Source: Tretioscincus oriximinensis (Eukaryota > Chordata > Lepidosauria > Squamata > Gymnophthalmidae). Taken from it: DNA of 64,000 nt. The notes under the pieces are model-generated. The model saw nothing but the letters and a program-made list of their open reading frames with translations, had not been told where the DNA came from and made no database searches. Positions 46,426 through 57,031 of this stretch are shown in pieces. A program made the translations under genes and the position numbers. Positions within the stretch are counted from its first letter, which is position 1. Each line of letters begins with the position of its first letter. Location of the stretch: assembly GCA_022410635.1 (NCBI GenBank), contig JAJVDF010000410.1, forward strand, positions 328,617 through 392,616. The letters run 5' to 3'.

Positions 46426-46843
46426 AAGTAGAGTGGAAGCAAGTACAACTGTAACATTGTATTGCTTCTTATGCAATTTACCTGTGCAACACCATTCAAG
46501 GCATTCTGATGGCCATAGCATGCTTGTCTTTGCAGATAAATATTTAAAGGATTGTGTTGATTTAATGTGTATGTAAAAAGTTTAGTTTTGATAAGAAAAT
46601 CAATATTTAAGCTGGCATTTTGAGATTTTTCCCTCTCAAATTGCAGATATGGATAAAAATATTGGCAAAACATGGGAAAGCAATGAGTACTGGAAAAAGG
46701 TTCGCTCAACAGCACTAATACCTTTTGCAGGAAAGTGACATGAAAAGCAATATGTTAAGTTTTAAATGTGTTGTCAGATACCATTGTGATCATTAATTCA
46801 TAGACAATTCATACTGAAAATAAAAAGTGTTGACAGACACATC
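46426..46843. other. Non-coding DNA, nothing recognised
   Basis: The segment TTAAATGTGTTGTCAGATACCA at about 46760 recurs at about 50656 with GTGATCATTAAT after it, a short shared repeat of unknown family. Confidence 0.4.
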
Positions 46844-46848
46844 AATCT

Positions 46849-47450
46849 TGTGATGGCACACCTGGGTTGAGAGGCTCTGGTGTCTGATCTATGCCCAGGG
46901 GCTATCTGTTAACCCTTTGAGACTGGAATCTCCAAACAAAGAACTCCAGGCAAGGTATGAAGCAAAATAAACAGTTTTACTTAAAGGAAATAAATGAAGG
47001 GTTACTCCAACCCAGGGGGTTATAGAAATAAAGTAAAAGAGTACTTTACAAAAGAAGTTCTCTTGATTGCAGTCCCCTTTCAGGGATGATTAGGTCTGAA
47101 GAATTCTGGACTCCTTTCCAAAAGAGCTAAAGGCTGGTCAGTAGCTCCAAAATGTCTCTTGGACTAGTTGGTTGTTGTTGCAATAGTTGATTAGTTAGTT
47201 GGTTGGTTGATTGTTGGTGCTAAGGTTGCCTGATTGAGCTGCAAAGGCCTTGAACACCAGACAAAATACAAAGCCTTGCCTCTAGGTCTCATAAATGAAA
47301 GAGAAACTAACTCAACAGAAGGAGTCTTTTATAAAGAAGGTTGGGGCAAACCAATTGTAGCTAACTCCAAAAGGGGATTCTGAACTCTTCCCCAAAGCTA
47401 ATACAGAAAATAGATTACGCTAAAGAATTAGGACAAACCAAGACTTCACA
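46849..47450. mobile_element. Solo LTR, family B (copy 2), perfect 5-bp TSD
   Basis: Same family and orientation as 35789-36373, 602 bp. Ends are TGTGATGGCACACC and GACTTCACA, and AATCT flanks both ends exactly (46844-46848, 47451-47455). It keeps a block of about 65 bp (about 47002-47068, with AATAAAGTAAAAGAGTAC) missing from copy 1, while its GTTG-rich patch is shorter. No internal genes. Confidence 0.87.
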
Positions 47451-47455
47451 AATCT

Positions 47456-48060
47456 ATTCTGAACCCAATTTTTAAGGGCATGTCTACACACATACCTCAT
47501 CACCTGATCATCATTCTGCTGTTCACAAGATTGCAGCAGCAGGGTGAGGAAATGCTGTGACCACACTAGTCACCAGAAGGTGGATGTTGCCCACCTGTGA
47601 ACTGTGAACCTTGCTAACACAAAATCCCTGGATGAGTGGCAATGCTGGCAGCCAAGAGGTAGGGAGGAAATGAGATTGCTATTATTCACAGCAATTACAC
47701 TTTTCCTACTGGTGTATGCACTGAACCTTATTTCTGGGTTATATTTCAAAATAGGAGCCTGCCATCTACATGATTATGCAGGCTATGGCTGGCCTCAAAT
47801 GTAGTCTGCCATGTCCACGACATGTGGACAGTCAATCTCTGTATCAAGAAATAACCCAGAATAGAGCTAAGTGGGGATAAGGCTTTAGTCACACATATTA
47901 AAGCTGCATTCTCTAACTTTTTTATTTTTAAAAAACAACACTAATTTTCCACCCAGAAATATATGTATCCTGGAGCTATAATTGGCCAATTGTGATTTCT
48001 GCATTTGCTTAACTGTCTTACTAACAGGAGTGGAGAGAAGATGGCATCCAAGTAACAGGT
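47456..48060. other. Non-coding DNA, nothing recognised
   Basis: No gene or repeat recognised. Confidence 0.4.
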
Positions 48061-48099
48061 CAGTTAACAAGCTCATGTACAGTTTCTCTTTTTCTGCAG

Positions 48100-49010
48100 T
48101 TAAACCCTATTTTAAAGAGGGAGTCTACAAGGCTAGTTGGCTGCAACAATAGCAACATCAAAGAAGAGATAAAGGACTTATAAAAACTACTCTCATTAGC
48201 AGAAAGGTATTTTTAAATACAGCCTGTGAAAGGAAACCGGAGAAGTAAAGTTGCATCTGACTATGTGTTTGACGAAAGACCTTAAATTTAGAAACTTAGA
48301 CCATATTTTTAATCTTTTAATCTTTTTAATGGTAATTTAAGTCTAGAGAAGTTTTTACTGAGGGCATTAAATATTAATTGGACGAACAATTAATTGCACC
48401 TGAAAATGGCAGAGCTGCCAACAAGACACTGAGGTTGGAGCAAGGTAAGATAAATATCCAAACAAGCCAGCCCAAAATTAATGACTTTTTCGCTCAGAAT
48501 CAACAAAGGAGATGCAAGCAGAGCATACTGAAGGATTGGTGTTTGGGACCACACTGCATATCCTACACCCAAGTAGAAGCAGAAATAGGTAGCATTAAAC
48601 TCATAGAAGAACTTGCTCTAGCTGTGAATCAAGTAGAAAATTTAGAAACAACACCCACAGAGCCTGTACAGGAAAGGCTAAAACTGGGAATAAGTGAAAA
48701 TTCTGTATTAGCCTCCTGTGAGTGCCAGGATTTCTTCAAAGTTCTTAAAGCAAATACAAATATAATCAGTAGAATTCCCTTTAATAAAGAACGTTTTGGA
48801 GACTATAAGGGACCTACTAAACACAATATCAGATATCACCATGAAAAAGTTAGAAGAGGTGGACTATTACACCACTGAGAAAAAAGATGCCCTTCCAAAT
48901 ATACCCCAGGTAAAACTATTCAAAGGTGGCTGCTTAACGACCAAGAATAAAAAGGAAAAGAAAAATCCCAGTCTCAATGAAAAAGAAGCAAAAATATAAA
49001 GCAGCAAAAG
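48100..49010 (+). pseudogene. Orphan ORF1-like frame, probably the 5' part of an L1-type LINE
   Basis: An open frame of 166 codons (48378-48878) without an ATG at its start: the first codon counted is TTG, so the original start is lost or lies elsewhere. It continues after a +1 shift near 48795 in 48796-48999, which includes MKKLEEVDYYTTEKKDALPNIPQ and a Lys-rich end. Residues 31-38 read QPKINDFF (48468-48491), a perfect match to the PCNA-interacting PIP-box pattern. A leader of about 280 bp precedes the frame. Charge-rich composition and layout suggest a LINE-1-like ORF1, but no RRM or CTD motif is visible and no ORF2 follows. Assignment is tentative. Confidence 0.4.
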
Positions 49011-49515
49011 AGACCTAATATTATTAAAACAAACCTTTACAAACCATTTGAAGTATTGAAAGAAAATGACACTAACAGATCTGAGCATAAAGTAATAACT
49101 GTAAAAAGAAAATATTTTTAAAGGTAGATTCTTATCCTGTGAGAAAAAACAAACAAATGTTATTATTACAAGAAAAACAAAGAACATTTTCCCAAAGTAG
49201 ATCTTGCTGCAAGCAGCATAGATTATGCAGGAGGAAAAATGCTACATCCATTAGTGGATTGTGTGCACGGCCTTGCAAATTTGTTTGCCATGAAAGAATT
49301 CTTTTTGTAAAGAAAATATTGTTACTTCAAAGCACCTGCTGCTGTTATAGCTGGTGGCATAATAAAGTAAAAGTGCATAGTCTGTTACTCTTACATGACT
49401 AAGAATTGCCAGGAGAGTAGGTTTTCCCCCCTGAACCTAAATAAGAGCTTCTTCAGCTTTAAAATAAAACCCCATATCAATAGGTATGTTATCCCAAATA
49501 TTCCAAGCAGGAGGC
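49011..49515. other. Non-coding DNA between the ORF1-like frame and CR1
   Basis: Contains no recognisable RT or endonuclease. A-rich up to about 49190. Open frames on both strands lack motifs. Confidence 0.4.
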
Positions 49516-49519
49516 TCTA

Positions 49520-49809
49520 TGGCATGTTTGAGAGGTGATCTGATTGAAGTGTACAAAATCATGCATGGGATGGACAGGGTGAACAGAGAAAAAATGTTTT
49601 CTCTATCACACAACACAAGGACCAGAGGGCACTCCTTGAAACTGATGGGAAGAAAAGTGAGAACAGACAAAGGAAAGTATTTTTTCACCCAGAGGGTCAT
49701 CGGCCTGTGGAATTTACTTCCTGAAGAGGTAGTGGTAGCTAACAGCTTGGATAGTTTCAAGACAGGACTAGACAGGTTTATGGATACCAAGGGTATAAAT
49801 GGGTACTAG
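49520..49809 (+). pseudogene. CR1 ORF2 C-terminal end
   Basis: The frame reads RGDLIEVYKIMHGMDRVN, REKMFSLSHNTRTRGHSLKL, KYFFTQRVIGLWNLLPEEVV and DSFKTGLDRFM, the C-terminus typical of CR1 RT proteins. It lacks all catalytic domains. The 49486 codon usually counted as start lies in flanking DNA. Confidence 0.93.
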
Positions 49810-50094
49810 AATGGATGGGCAAGTCCTCTAGTTGAAAAGAATCTGGCCAAATGAGACACCAGCTAGAGGAGAGGTATAAATGTATACTAGGATGGATGTC
49901 TAGATGTTGCCTCCGGGATGGAGCAACAGGCAGGACTCCTGGAATACCATTTGCAGGGAGTCATAAACAGGAGCATATTTTGCTTTCTCTGTTCAGACTG
50001 CCCAGTTGCATCTGATGGGCCTCTGTGTGACACAGAATGCTGGACTTGATGGGCTGTGGCCTGATCCAGTATGGCTCTTCTTATGTTCTTATGT
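49520..50094 (+). mobile_element. 5'-truncated CR1 LINE
   Basis: Begins with ATGTTTGAGAGGTGATCTGA and runs to the 3' end ATGGCTCTTCTTATGTTCTTATG. It codes for the last part of CR1 ORF2 (up to 49809) and has a full 3' UTR. A segment of about 80 bp (about 49815-49895) is extra compared with the CR1 order seen elsewhere and re-uses the TATAAATGnnTACTAGnATGGATG motif on both sides, so it looks like an internal duplication with an insertion. Confidence 0.93.
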
Positions 50095-50790
50095 GGTAAT
50101 TAACCACAAATTATCAGCAGTTTGTACACAATTTTAATAACTACGTATACATTTCAGCTGTAAGCATCGTACTCTGAACATGGAGATGAGAAGATCAAAA
50201 AGCAAGAAGTAAAGCAGATAAATTTCCTTTAGCTCTAGTTCATCTCTGCCCTGTTATTGTAGCTTGTATCTGGTTTAATCAATTGACCTTTCCATTGACA
50301 AGAACCATGGGATTGATAATGCTTATAAAGGGGACTTGTTGCCAAATGGAAAGCTAAGAAATTTGGGAAACTTGCAAAGTATTTTTCCCTCGAAGTAGTG
50401 CACTGGTTGAACTTCTTTCATATTATATGACTAAAATGAATGTTAAGTTCAAGATAACCAGTGAAGCAGATAATGAGATTACTGATCTGAGGGAAGAAAG
50501 GATAGAAAGGGAAAAGGAATATAATGTGACTATATTCAGAGCTTTTTTAAAAACAGTTATTTTTATTTCTTTAATTTTTTCATGAGCACTTGTGCATGTT
50601 CTTTTAGCCAAAATAAGTTACTTGTAAAATGAACATAAAAGCAATATATTAAGATTTTAAATGTGTTGTCAGATACCACTGTGATCATTAATCACACCCC
50701 ACCCCCCAAAAATAAAAAAATAAAGTCTAAGAACATAAAAATTATTTGGTTTTTCTCAGCCCAGGTTTAGAGAACTGAAGCTAGTTCCTA
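50095..50790. other. Non-coding DNA, nothing recognised
   Basis: No gene recognised; contains the second copy of the short segment shared with 46760 (at about 50655-50695). Confidence 0.4.
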
Positions 50791-50797
50791 TTGTAAT

Positions 50798-51148
50798 CAG
50801 TTCATTTCTGATTATATTTGGGACTAGTCATCCAACTGGAAGGGAGGGGAAAGGGTGGGCTGGAAACTCCTTCTGCCCAATAGGCAGCAAAAGGGGAGGA
50901 GGTATGGAGACAAGCAAAACTTTGAATCTCTTCATTCGGTTTCTGTTGATCTCCCTTGCACTGGCTGAAAAGAGCTAGGGGTTGGGAGATGTGTAAAGGA
51001 AGACCAACAGAAGCTGAATAAACTGATTGTTTAGTTTGTTCAACTTCCCTTTACACACAGCCCTTTTGCTGCCTACTGGGCAGCTCTCCCTTTCCCCTAC
51101 TCACAACTGGATGATCAGTCCAAAATGTAGTCTGAAATGAACTAACTG
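50798..51148. mobile_element. Foldback (long inverted-repeat) element, about 350 bp
   Basis: The left half (50798-50961) is complementary to the right half (about 50988-51148) over nearly its whole length with scattered mismatches. Outer ends are CAGTTCATTTC (left) and CAGTTAGTTCATTTC (right, read inward). Inner matches include GGCAGCAAAAGGG, GGGGAAAGGG and TTCTGTTG. A spacer of about 25 bp remains. This is the architecture of a foldback MITE. No clear TSD, so superfamily unknown. Confidence 0.75.
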
Positions 51149-53500
51149 CATATTTTGTATGCTTTAAAAATGAATATGATGACTCATAACACATTTATCA
51201 GTTCCATGTAAAGGGATTGGGGAAACCTATCTAGATAGAATGTGAAATAACTTCTGTAATAGAAATAGATTTGTTAAAAGAGTTCATAAACTTTAGGAAT
51301 TACTTCCAAATACTGCTAGCCAAGAACTAATATATAGCTGAAATTCATAGCTAGATCAACAAAAATACATATAATAATACTTTGTCACTTATGAGTCTAA
51401 ACATGCAAAATAATTTCAATCAGTTTACTCATTATAGACAATAGTTTAACGTTGCAGAACTATAAGAAATTCCATGGTGAGTAGAAGACTTTTGCTTTCT
51501 ATGTGTGTTATACTGATTACTACTTTAATGAGTGAACAAATTTTTCACTAGGGGATTTTGGTTTAAAATGTGGTCACCGACTACTCAGTTTGTGTTTACA
51601 GTCACTTACCCTTAATGCTGTTAACCATGAATGTCCAGGATGGATCGTAGAAATGAAAGCGCAGAGCCAGAGCGCACCTAAGGATCATGGGATGGGCCAT
51701 GCTGGAAGTCATATATGGATCACATACACTTTATTAGAAAACTCACTCACGTACAGTGTATGACTATTCATGCATCAATGCATGAGAAAATCTGCCTCAT
51801 CCCATTTACTGTTTGGTGGTGTCACTTCCAGCCCCTGCTTTCAGAAAGGGTGCCCCAGGCCCCAGAAGTCACTTTTGGTCTCTTATTCTGGAAAGGTCAT
51901 CCACCGTGCTGTCACTTTTGGTCTTGCCCCAAAAAGTGATGTCACCAAATTTTTCATGTAGGCTTCATGAACAAAATGACACCCACCCACCCAGTGAAGA
52001 TTGCTGGCAAATACTCCCAATACTGGGACTGGGGAGATGGTACCAAGTACGATGGTACTATCTGTTTCTGAATGTATCACCACATTCAAAATTGACCATA
52101 GAAGGACCTACACCTTTTAAAGAGGTGGTTATATTTATCATTTGCATCCAGAAAACATTGGACTTGTCTTTAACCAAAAAACAGCAACACTAAGCTGCTA
52201 AAAACTTGATTCTCTTAATCACTTGCAGCCCTCCATCAGCACAACTTCCCAAACTCTTATTTATGTTATTATACTAAAATCTATTTTGTTCTAAAGAGGC
52301 TAAAAAGCTTGTTTTTCTTTATTTTTAGAATTTATTGCATCTATCCATTCAAAAAGATGTCTAATTGCCAGCAACATTCACTGAGAAATCCCTGGGTGAC
52401 CCTGAGATAAACTCTAAATCCAGAAATCTATAGCAGAAAAGGGCTGCTGCCTAATCAAGCTAACTAGAGGATTTGAAGGCTTCCAGCTCCTTTCAACAGA
52501 GCAAGAGGCCAGCAAAGTGCACCAAAACATAGAGTTATAAGTCTCTTGGAATAATGAGATAAAACACTGTTTCCATTTTAAGTAGATAAACGAGTACAAA
52601 AAGAAGGGAATTTAGCTCTGTTACAGCACAGAGAAAAAATTAAATATCTATTTCCCATTTGTATTTTAAGTTTGTTATTGAAGAATGTTTTCAAAAGAAT
52701 TTTTATTTTTTAAAAAATGGAGAAACAATTTACTGGATCTGTGTCAGGAGCAAGGGAAAAAAGAATTCATTAGTATTTTAGCTGCACATATAGCAGTTTT
52801 ATATTGCTGGAGAAAAATCTTTGTAGTTCCATTTAGATGTAATTTAGTTTTGGTCAGCAGCAGACTCACCCAAGCATTTAAGAAAGATTGCGAAGACTGA
52901 AGTGGATAATAGTCCATTTTATCAACAATTGTATAGATGGCTTCTATAAAGTGTTTTAGGAGGAAAAACATAGAAAAAGGCAACAAGACAGTAAATGCTA
53001 GCAAATACCATTTTTCAACTTCTATCCATATACCTCTTTACTCAGTGAAAACAGAAATAAAATATTTGTGGTGGCCATTCGATTCTTAATTTTGACAAGA
53101 TACATTCAAACTAGGATGTAGTGCCCAGATACTATACTACAAACCATCCTGATGTGCCTTATTGTTGCTGCTGTTGTTTTTATTATTCTGTGTAATATTA
53201 GTAAACTTTTGAAACAAAATAAAGTTGCTGTTTTCTTTACGGAAATACAGCATGGACATCACTGGATGGAAGAATGTTAACAGGAGCAAACAGATAGGGA
53301 AGATTCACATTAAAATTCCCTTTAGATTCTCTAAAATTGCAGGAAGATATGAATGTAATTATTTTATCATCATCATCATCATCATCATAACTAGTATTTT
53401 AATTATTATATCAATTCACTATAGAGAGTCTTATGTGTTATCAAAAGCAACTCATTGGAGATATGACATTAATGGACTTAGGCCCCTTCTTCAGGAGACT
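51149..53500. other. Non-coding DNA with an (ATC)n run
   Basis: No gene recognised. (ATC)n at about 53367-53389. A GC-richer patch at 51640-52060 contains two CACTTTTGGTCT units (51870, 51914) but no known domain. Confidence 0.45.
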
Positions 53501-53525
53501 TCAACAGCTGGCCACTACAGAAAGG

Positions 53526-53970
53526 GTGTTCAAAGCTTTATTCAAAGATAGATCTTTACAGTGGGAAGACTGAACAGCAGATGCAACAAGTTAACAATGG
53601 CCTCATCCCTCCGCAGACTTATAGCCTGGGATATCAAGCTATACCAGGCATAAGCCATTGCCCTCCACAGCCACATGTACTTTATTCTTGAATGGCGGTC
53701 ATGGCACTCTACTTGAGTGCGGTCATGGCACACTGCTGCCATGGCAATGTCTGAGCTCAATGCCATCACACTGATGTGACTCCCACACGACAGCTTCCTG
53801 ATTTGCTGCCAGACGCATGATCTCACACAACTTCAGCCAAGATCTCACTCTGGCAGCAAATGGTGATGATAGCGAAGCAGATTCCCGGGTGCCCTGCCAC
53901 AGAATCACACTTTCTCTGCTCCCAAAAGCCATAGACAACCGATAACAATGTATGGCGGGGTTGTCTGGAT
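53526..53970 (-). repeat. Possible LTR-like segment (minus strand)
   Basis: Less AT-rich than its surroundings. On the minus strand, AATAAAG occurs at about 53685 and again at about 53535, near a TG...CA-compatible edge. A GGTCATGGCA unit is repeated about 26 bp apart (53697, 53723). No TSD, no partner in the window, and no gene. It could be an LTR 3' part or an unrelated repeat. Confidence 0.22.
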
Positions 53971-55580
53971 GGTGATCTCATATAGGTAATAATTTGTCAT
54001 GGCCAGTATCTCAAGATTTTGCTCCTGCCTTCCTCAAAGAACCATAAATCTATTTGAATCTCTTCCCACCCTCCCACTTGTTCCCAAGTCTTATCAAGGG
54101 CTGAGAAACTAGAATATAATTACCAGAAACCTTTTGTTATATATAGTAGATTGTTACCAGAAATAAAAGAAAACAGTTCAGATCTTAGATTACAGAACAC
54201 AATATTTATGTTTTTTTTATGGACCTAAACATCTTGCTTCATTGTAGAAAACCAGGATGATTTACATAGGTTTGCAGAGGTTACAGATCTAAAATTTAAT
54301 TCAACACCATTTAGCTTCCATATTACATCACCCAGAATCCCCTTTCAACAATAGTATTGTAATCTAATTTTTTTCTCATATATTATTTTATGTTAACTAA
54401 GGAAAAAAGAAAAAAGTAGTCCTTAGAGGTGCTATATATAAAGAATCTGTTTCTTTCCTGCTTTCCTATCTCTAACAAATCTGATGATTTGATAGAGAGG
54501 GACACATCCCTATTGAGAAGGCAACTACCCAAAGGCAAGAGAGAAGGCTCATTCCTGGCCCTCAAAAATGGCAGTTCCCATGGCAACACACAAACCATTG
54601 TCAAATTAAGGGCCTGGCGTAACATGCCTGACCCCATGAACATCATGCAGATTGAACTCATGACCCAGCTTGCAGTCTCACCTACGATAAGACCAGTGGT
54701 GACCAGCCATGGTAGCAGCCAGAGGCAGGGCTTTGGGGAAGGGGGAGAAAAACAGCAGTGCTGGCAAGGGAGGGAGGGAAATGCTTGCTAGAAGGCTGTT
54801 CCATTCATGGACTTGGGAACAGCCATCTTTTACTGGTTTATAAGTAAAATAAAAATTGCACAATCAGTAGATGGTAGAGGAAACTGGTATGCTATAGTTT
54901 GTTTGGCCATGAAGACAACTTAATGCCTGAACATTAGCAATAAGAGAGGAATGTGAAAGCTACGCAAATGTCAGAAAGCACTATGTGCTTCCTTGGATGT
55001 TGTCAGTGTTGCACACAAACTGCTGCTTTCTTCTAGTGTCACTACTGGATTTTATTCTCCAACGATATTCTTTATTTATGAATCTTGTTTAACAGCAGTT
55101 GAGAGGAGGGGAACATATTTTTAATTAAGGTTTCTGTATGCTGTATGACAACTTAAGTAATGCAACATGAAAAAGCAGGGACCTCTGTTTAGTAAAGCAG
55201 AAAGAGCCAAAGCATTTCTATTCAAAACGTTTTAAACTGTGTTACCAGAAGGACTTTCCAAATGGAATCTAGCATTTCATCTGTGGCTTGGAAAGATGTA
55301 CAGTGGAACTCCTGTAAATTTACTGATGTTATTGAATTCCTTCTGCTCACCCCACCCCTAAAAATACTTCTTAAATGTCAATTTTAAGTTTATTTCTGTC
55401 CTTTTGTTTTTTAAATTACCATTGCTGTTTCCTTGTTTCACTCCTCAGCCAAATTATAATGGTTGCGAGACTAATAAAAACAAGAATTCTGGCAAGCAAT
55501 ATATAGAACAAATAAAATTGCATTCAAGATAGATGGATGGATGGATGAATGAACGAATAAAGAAGATTCACAGGCATTCA
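53971..55580. other. Non-coding DNA with a (GATG)n-like run
   Basis: No gene recognised. An imperfect GATGGATGAATGAACGAATAA run lies at about 55532-55562, directly before the SINE. Confidence 0.45.
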
Positions 55581-55581
55581 G

Positions 55582-55817
55582 GCAGTTTAGTGTAATGGTT
55601 AGAATGGGGCAGTTTGGTATAATGGTTAGAGTGCTCACCTGGTAGTATCCCGGATTGATTCTACATTCCTCCATGAAGCCAGCTGGGTGGTTATGGCTCA
55701 GTCACAGTTCTTTAGAACTCTCTCAGCCCCACCTACTTCATAGGAAGAAAGGAATCTGCCTTTTTGGCAATGGGGGTGTTGTAAATAAATGTTACTACAG
55801 TATTATTATTATTAGTA
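55582..55817 (+). repeat. tRNA-derived squamate SINE with duplicated head
   Basis: GGCAGTTTAGTGTAATGGTTAG (55581-55602) is followed at once by a second head, GCAGTTTGGTATAATGGTTAG (about 55609-55629), then AGTGCTCACC. The A-box pattern is of the tRNA type, but the B box near 55650 is damaged. The body CCAGCTGGGTGGTTATGGCTC, CAGTCACAG, CTCTCAGCCCCACCTAC matches the widespread squamate tRNA SINE known in lizards and snakes. It ends near TAAATAAATG and a (TAT)n run. Confidence 0.85.
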
Positions 55818-56823
55818 TACCTCATAAGCTATTATTTACCTGTGTTGAGCTGTTCCACCAGGAATTATTAAATGTGGTTCTCAGCTGGCATTGGTAGCTA
55901 TTCAAGACTCTTTGTACTTAGATGGCCTGTTCAGCTTTAAAAAGCCCTTTAAAATGATAAATTACTAACAAATTCAATTTGAATAAAACTGAGTGATTTA
56001 AACCAATTTTCCAGAACCCCATTTGTTTGGGGTAGTCTGGTTTGATTTTGAGCTGCCCTGATCACCCTCATTTGATATAACTATTTTAAGTTTGACCTGT
56101 TTTGACACACCTCTATTTTCCAGTTTTGTAGAGTAGTGTGTTAACTTGGTGGATGTGGTATTGTCCAGTGTCTTCCATGTTGCCACAACAGATTTTTCCA
56201 TTTCCTTCCATTTTGGCTAAAATCAATTTGCAATGCCCTGAATTAACATTTGACTGCATGCAGACTGTTCCCTTTAAATCACTGTTTCACTTTATTGTGT
56301 GATAAAGGGCTTAGAGTTTCATTATTGTCATCCTAGATGCACAATTATGATTACACCTTTTACACTTGAAATCTCAGACTTTTCTTTGTACAACATGATG
56401 TGCTATCTTACCCTCAACAAAAAATCTCATTATTCTTTGTGTTGTCCAGTAACCATAGTCCTACACTCCCATCCTCAAAGAAAAGGGAGAAAAAAATTCT
56501 GCAATGACATTTGTCACTGAAAGAATCACAAAAATTCCTGTGCAGCTATTCAGACAATTCACACAGGTCCATTGTGGTGCCTTGTACAGATATTTTTAAT
56601 GTTGGAATGAAGCCACGACACTATGGACAGCAACACATGTGCCACATCTTCCAAAAGATATTGTCTGGGTGCAGCTTTAATTTGCTCATTATTAAAGCCT
56701 TATTTAATAAAATAAGATCACATTTAATCACTGTAGAACAATTATTCCTCCTAGTCACAACAGATTTCATTTGGACCCAAAAGGGCATACCTTCATTTCT
56801 TGTTATAATCCTTCCATCAGTAA
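55818..56823. other. Non-coding DNA, nothing recognised
   Basis: No gene or repeat recognised. Confidence 0.4.
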
Positions 56824-56831
56824 TTTTAGTA

Positions 56832-57023
56832 TAGTTCCTGTTGGAGGTATTGAACCCCAGAAGTTACATATGTGCATTCACCGAACCCTTCATAATTGAA
56901 AAAAAAAATATTATTTTACATATATATTATGTTATTGAACAAAATGGACCATGTTGTGCCAAACCCCTGAGACTGACTCACTGCACCCCTGCAGTTTGAT
57001 TGAACCCAGGCTAAGAACTACTG
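56832..57023. mobile_element. hAT (Zaphod/Tip100-like) remnant, 192 bp, 8-bp TSD
   Basis: The right end CCCAGGCTAAGAACTACTG is the inverse of the CAGTGGTTCTTAACC-type terminus of Zaphod-like hAT elements. CACCGAACCC and CCAAACCCCTGAGACTGACTCA inside are typical subterminal motifs. TTTTAGTA flanks both sides exactly (56824-56831, 57024-57031). The left end TAGTTCCTGTTGG lacks the first bases of the expected terminus. Confidence 0.65.
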
Positions 57024-57031
57024 TTTTAGTA

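Noticed and set aside
51813..52193. 126-codon frame in a GC-richer patch
   Set aside because: No domain, codon use not distinctive, and short repeated units inside it suggest non-coding repeat DNA.
53368..53391. (ATC)n and other regular short repeats as a CRISPR array
   Set aside because: Simple microsatellites without unique spacers, in vertebrate DNA.
54480..54510. CTGATGA at 54481 as another hammerhead core
   Set aside because: No stem followed by GAAA at the right distance and no similarity to the Penelope-like repeat.
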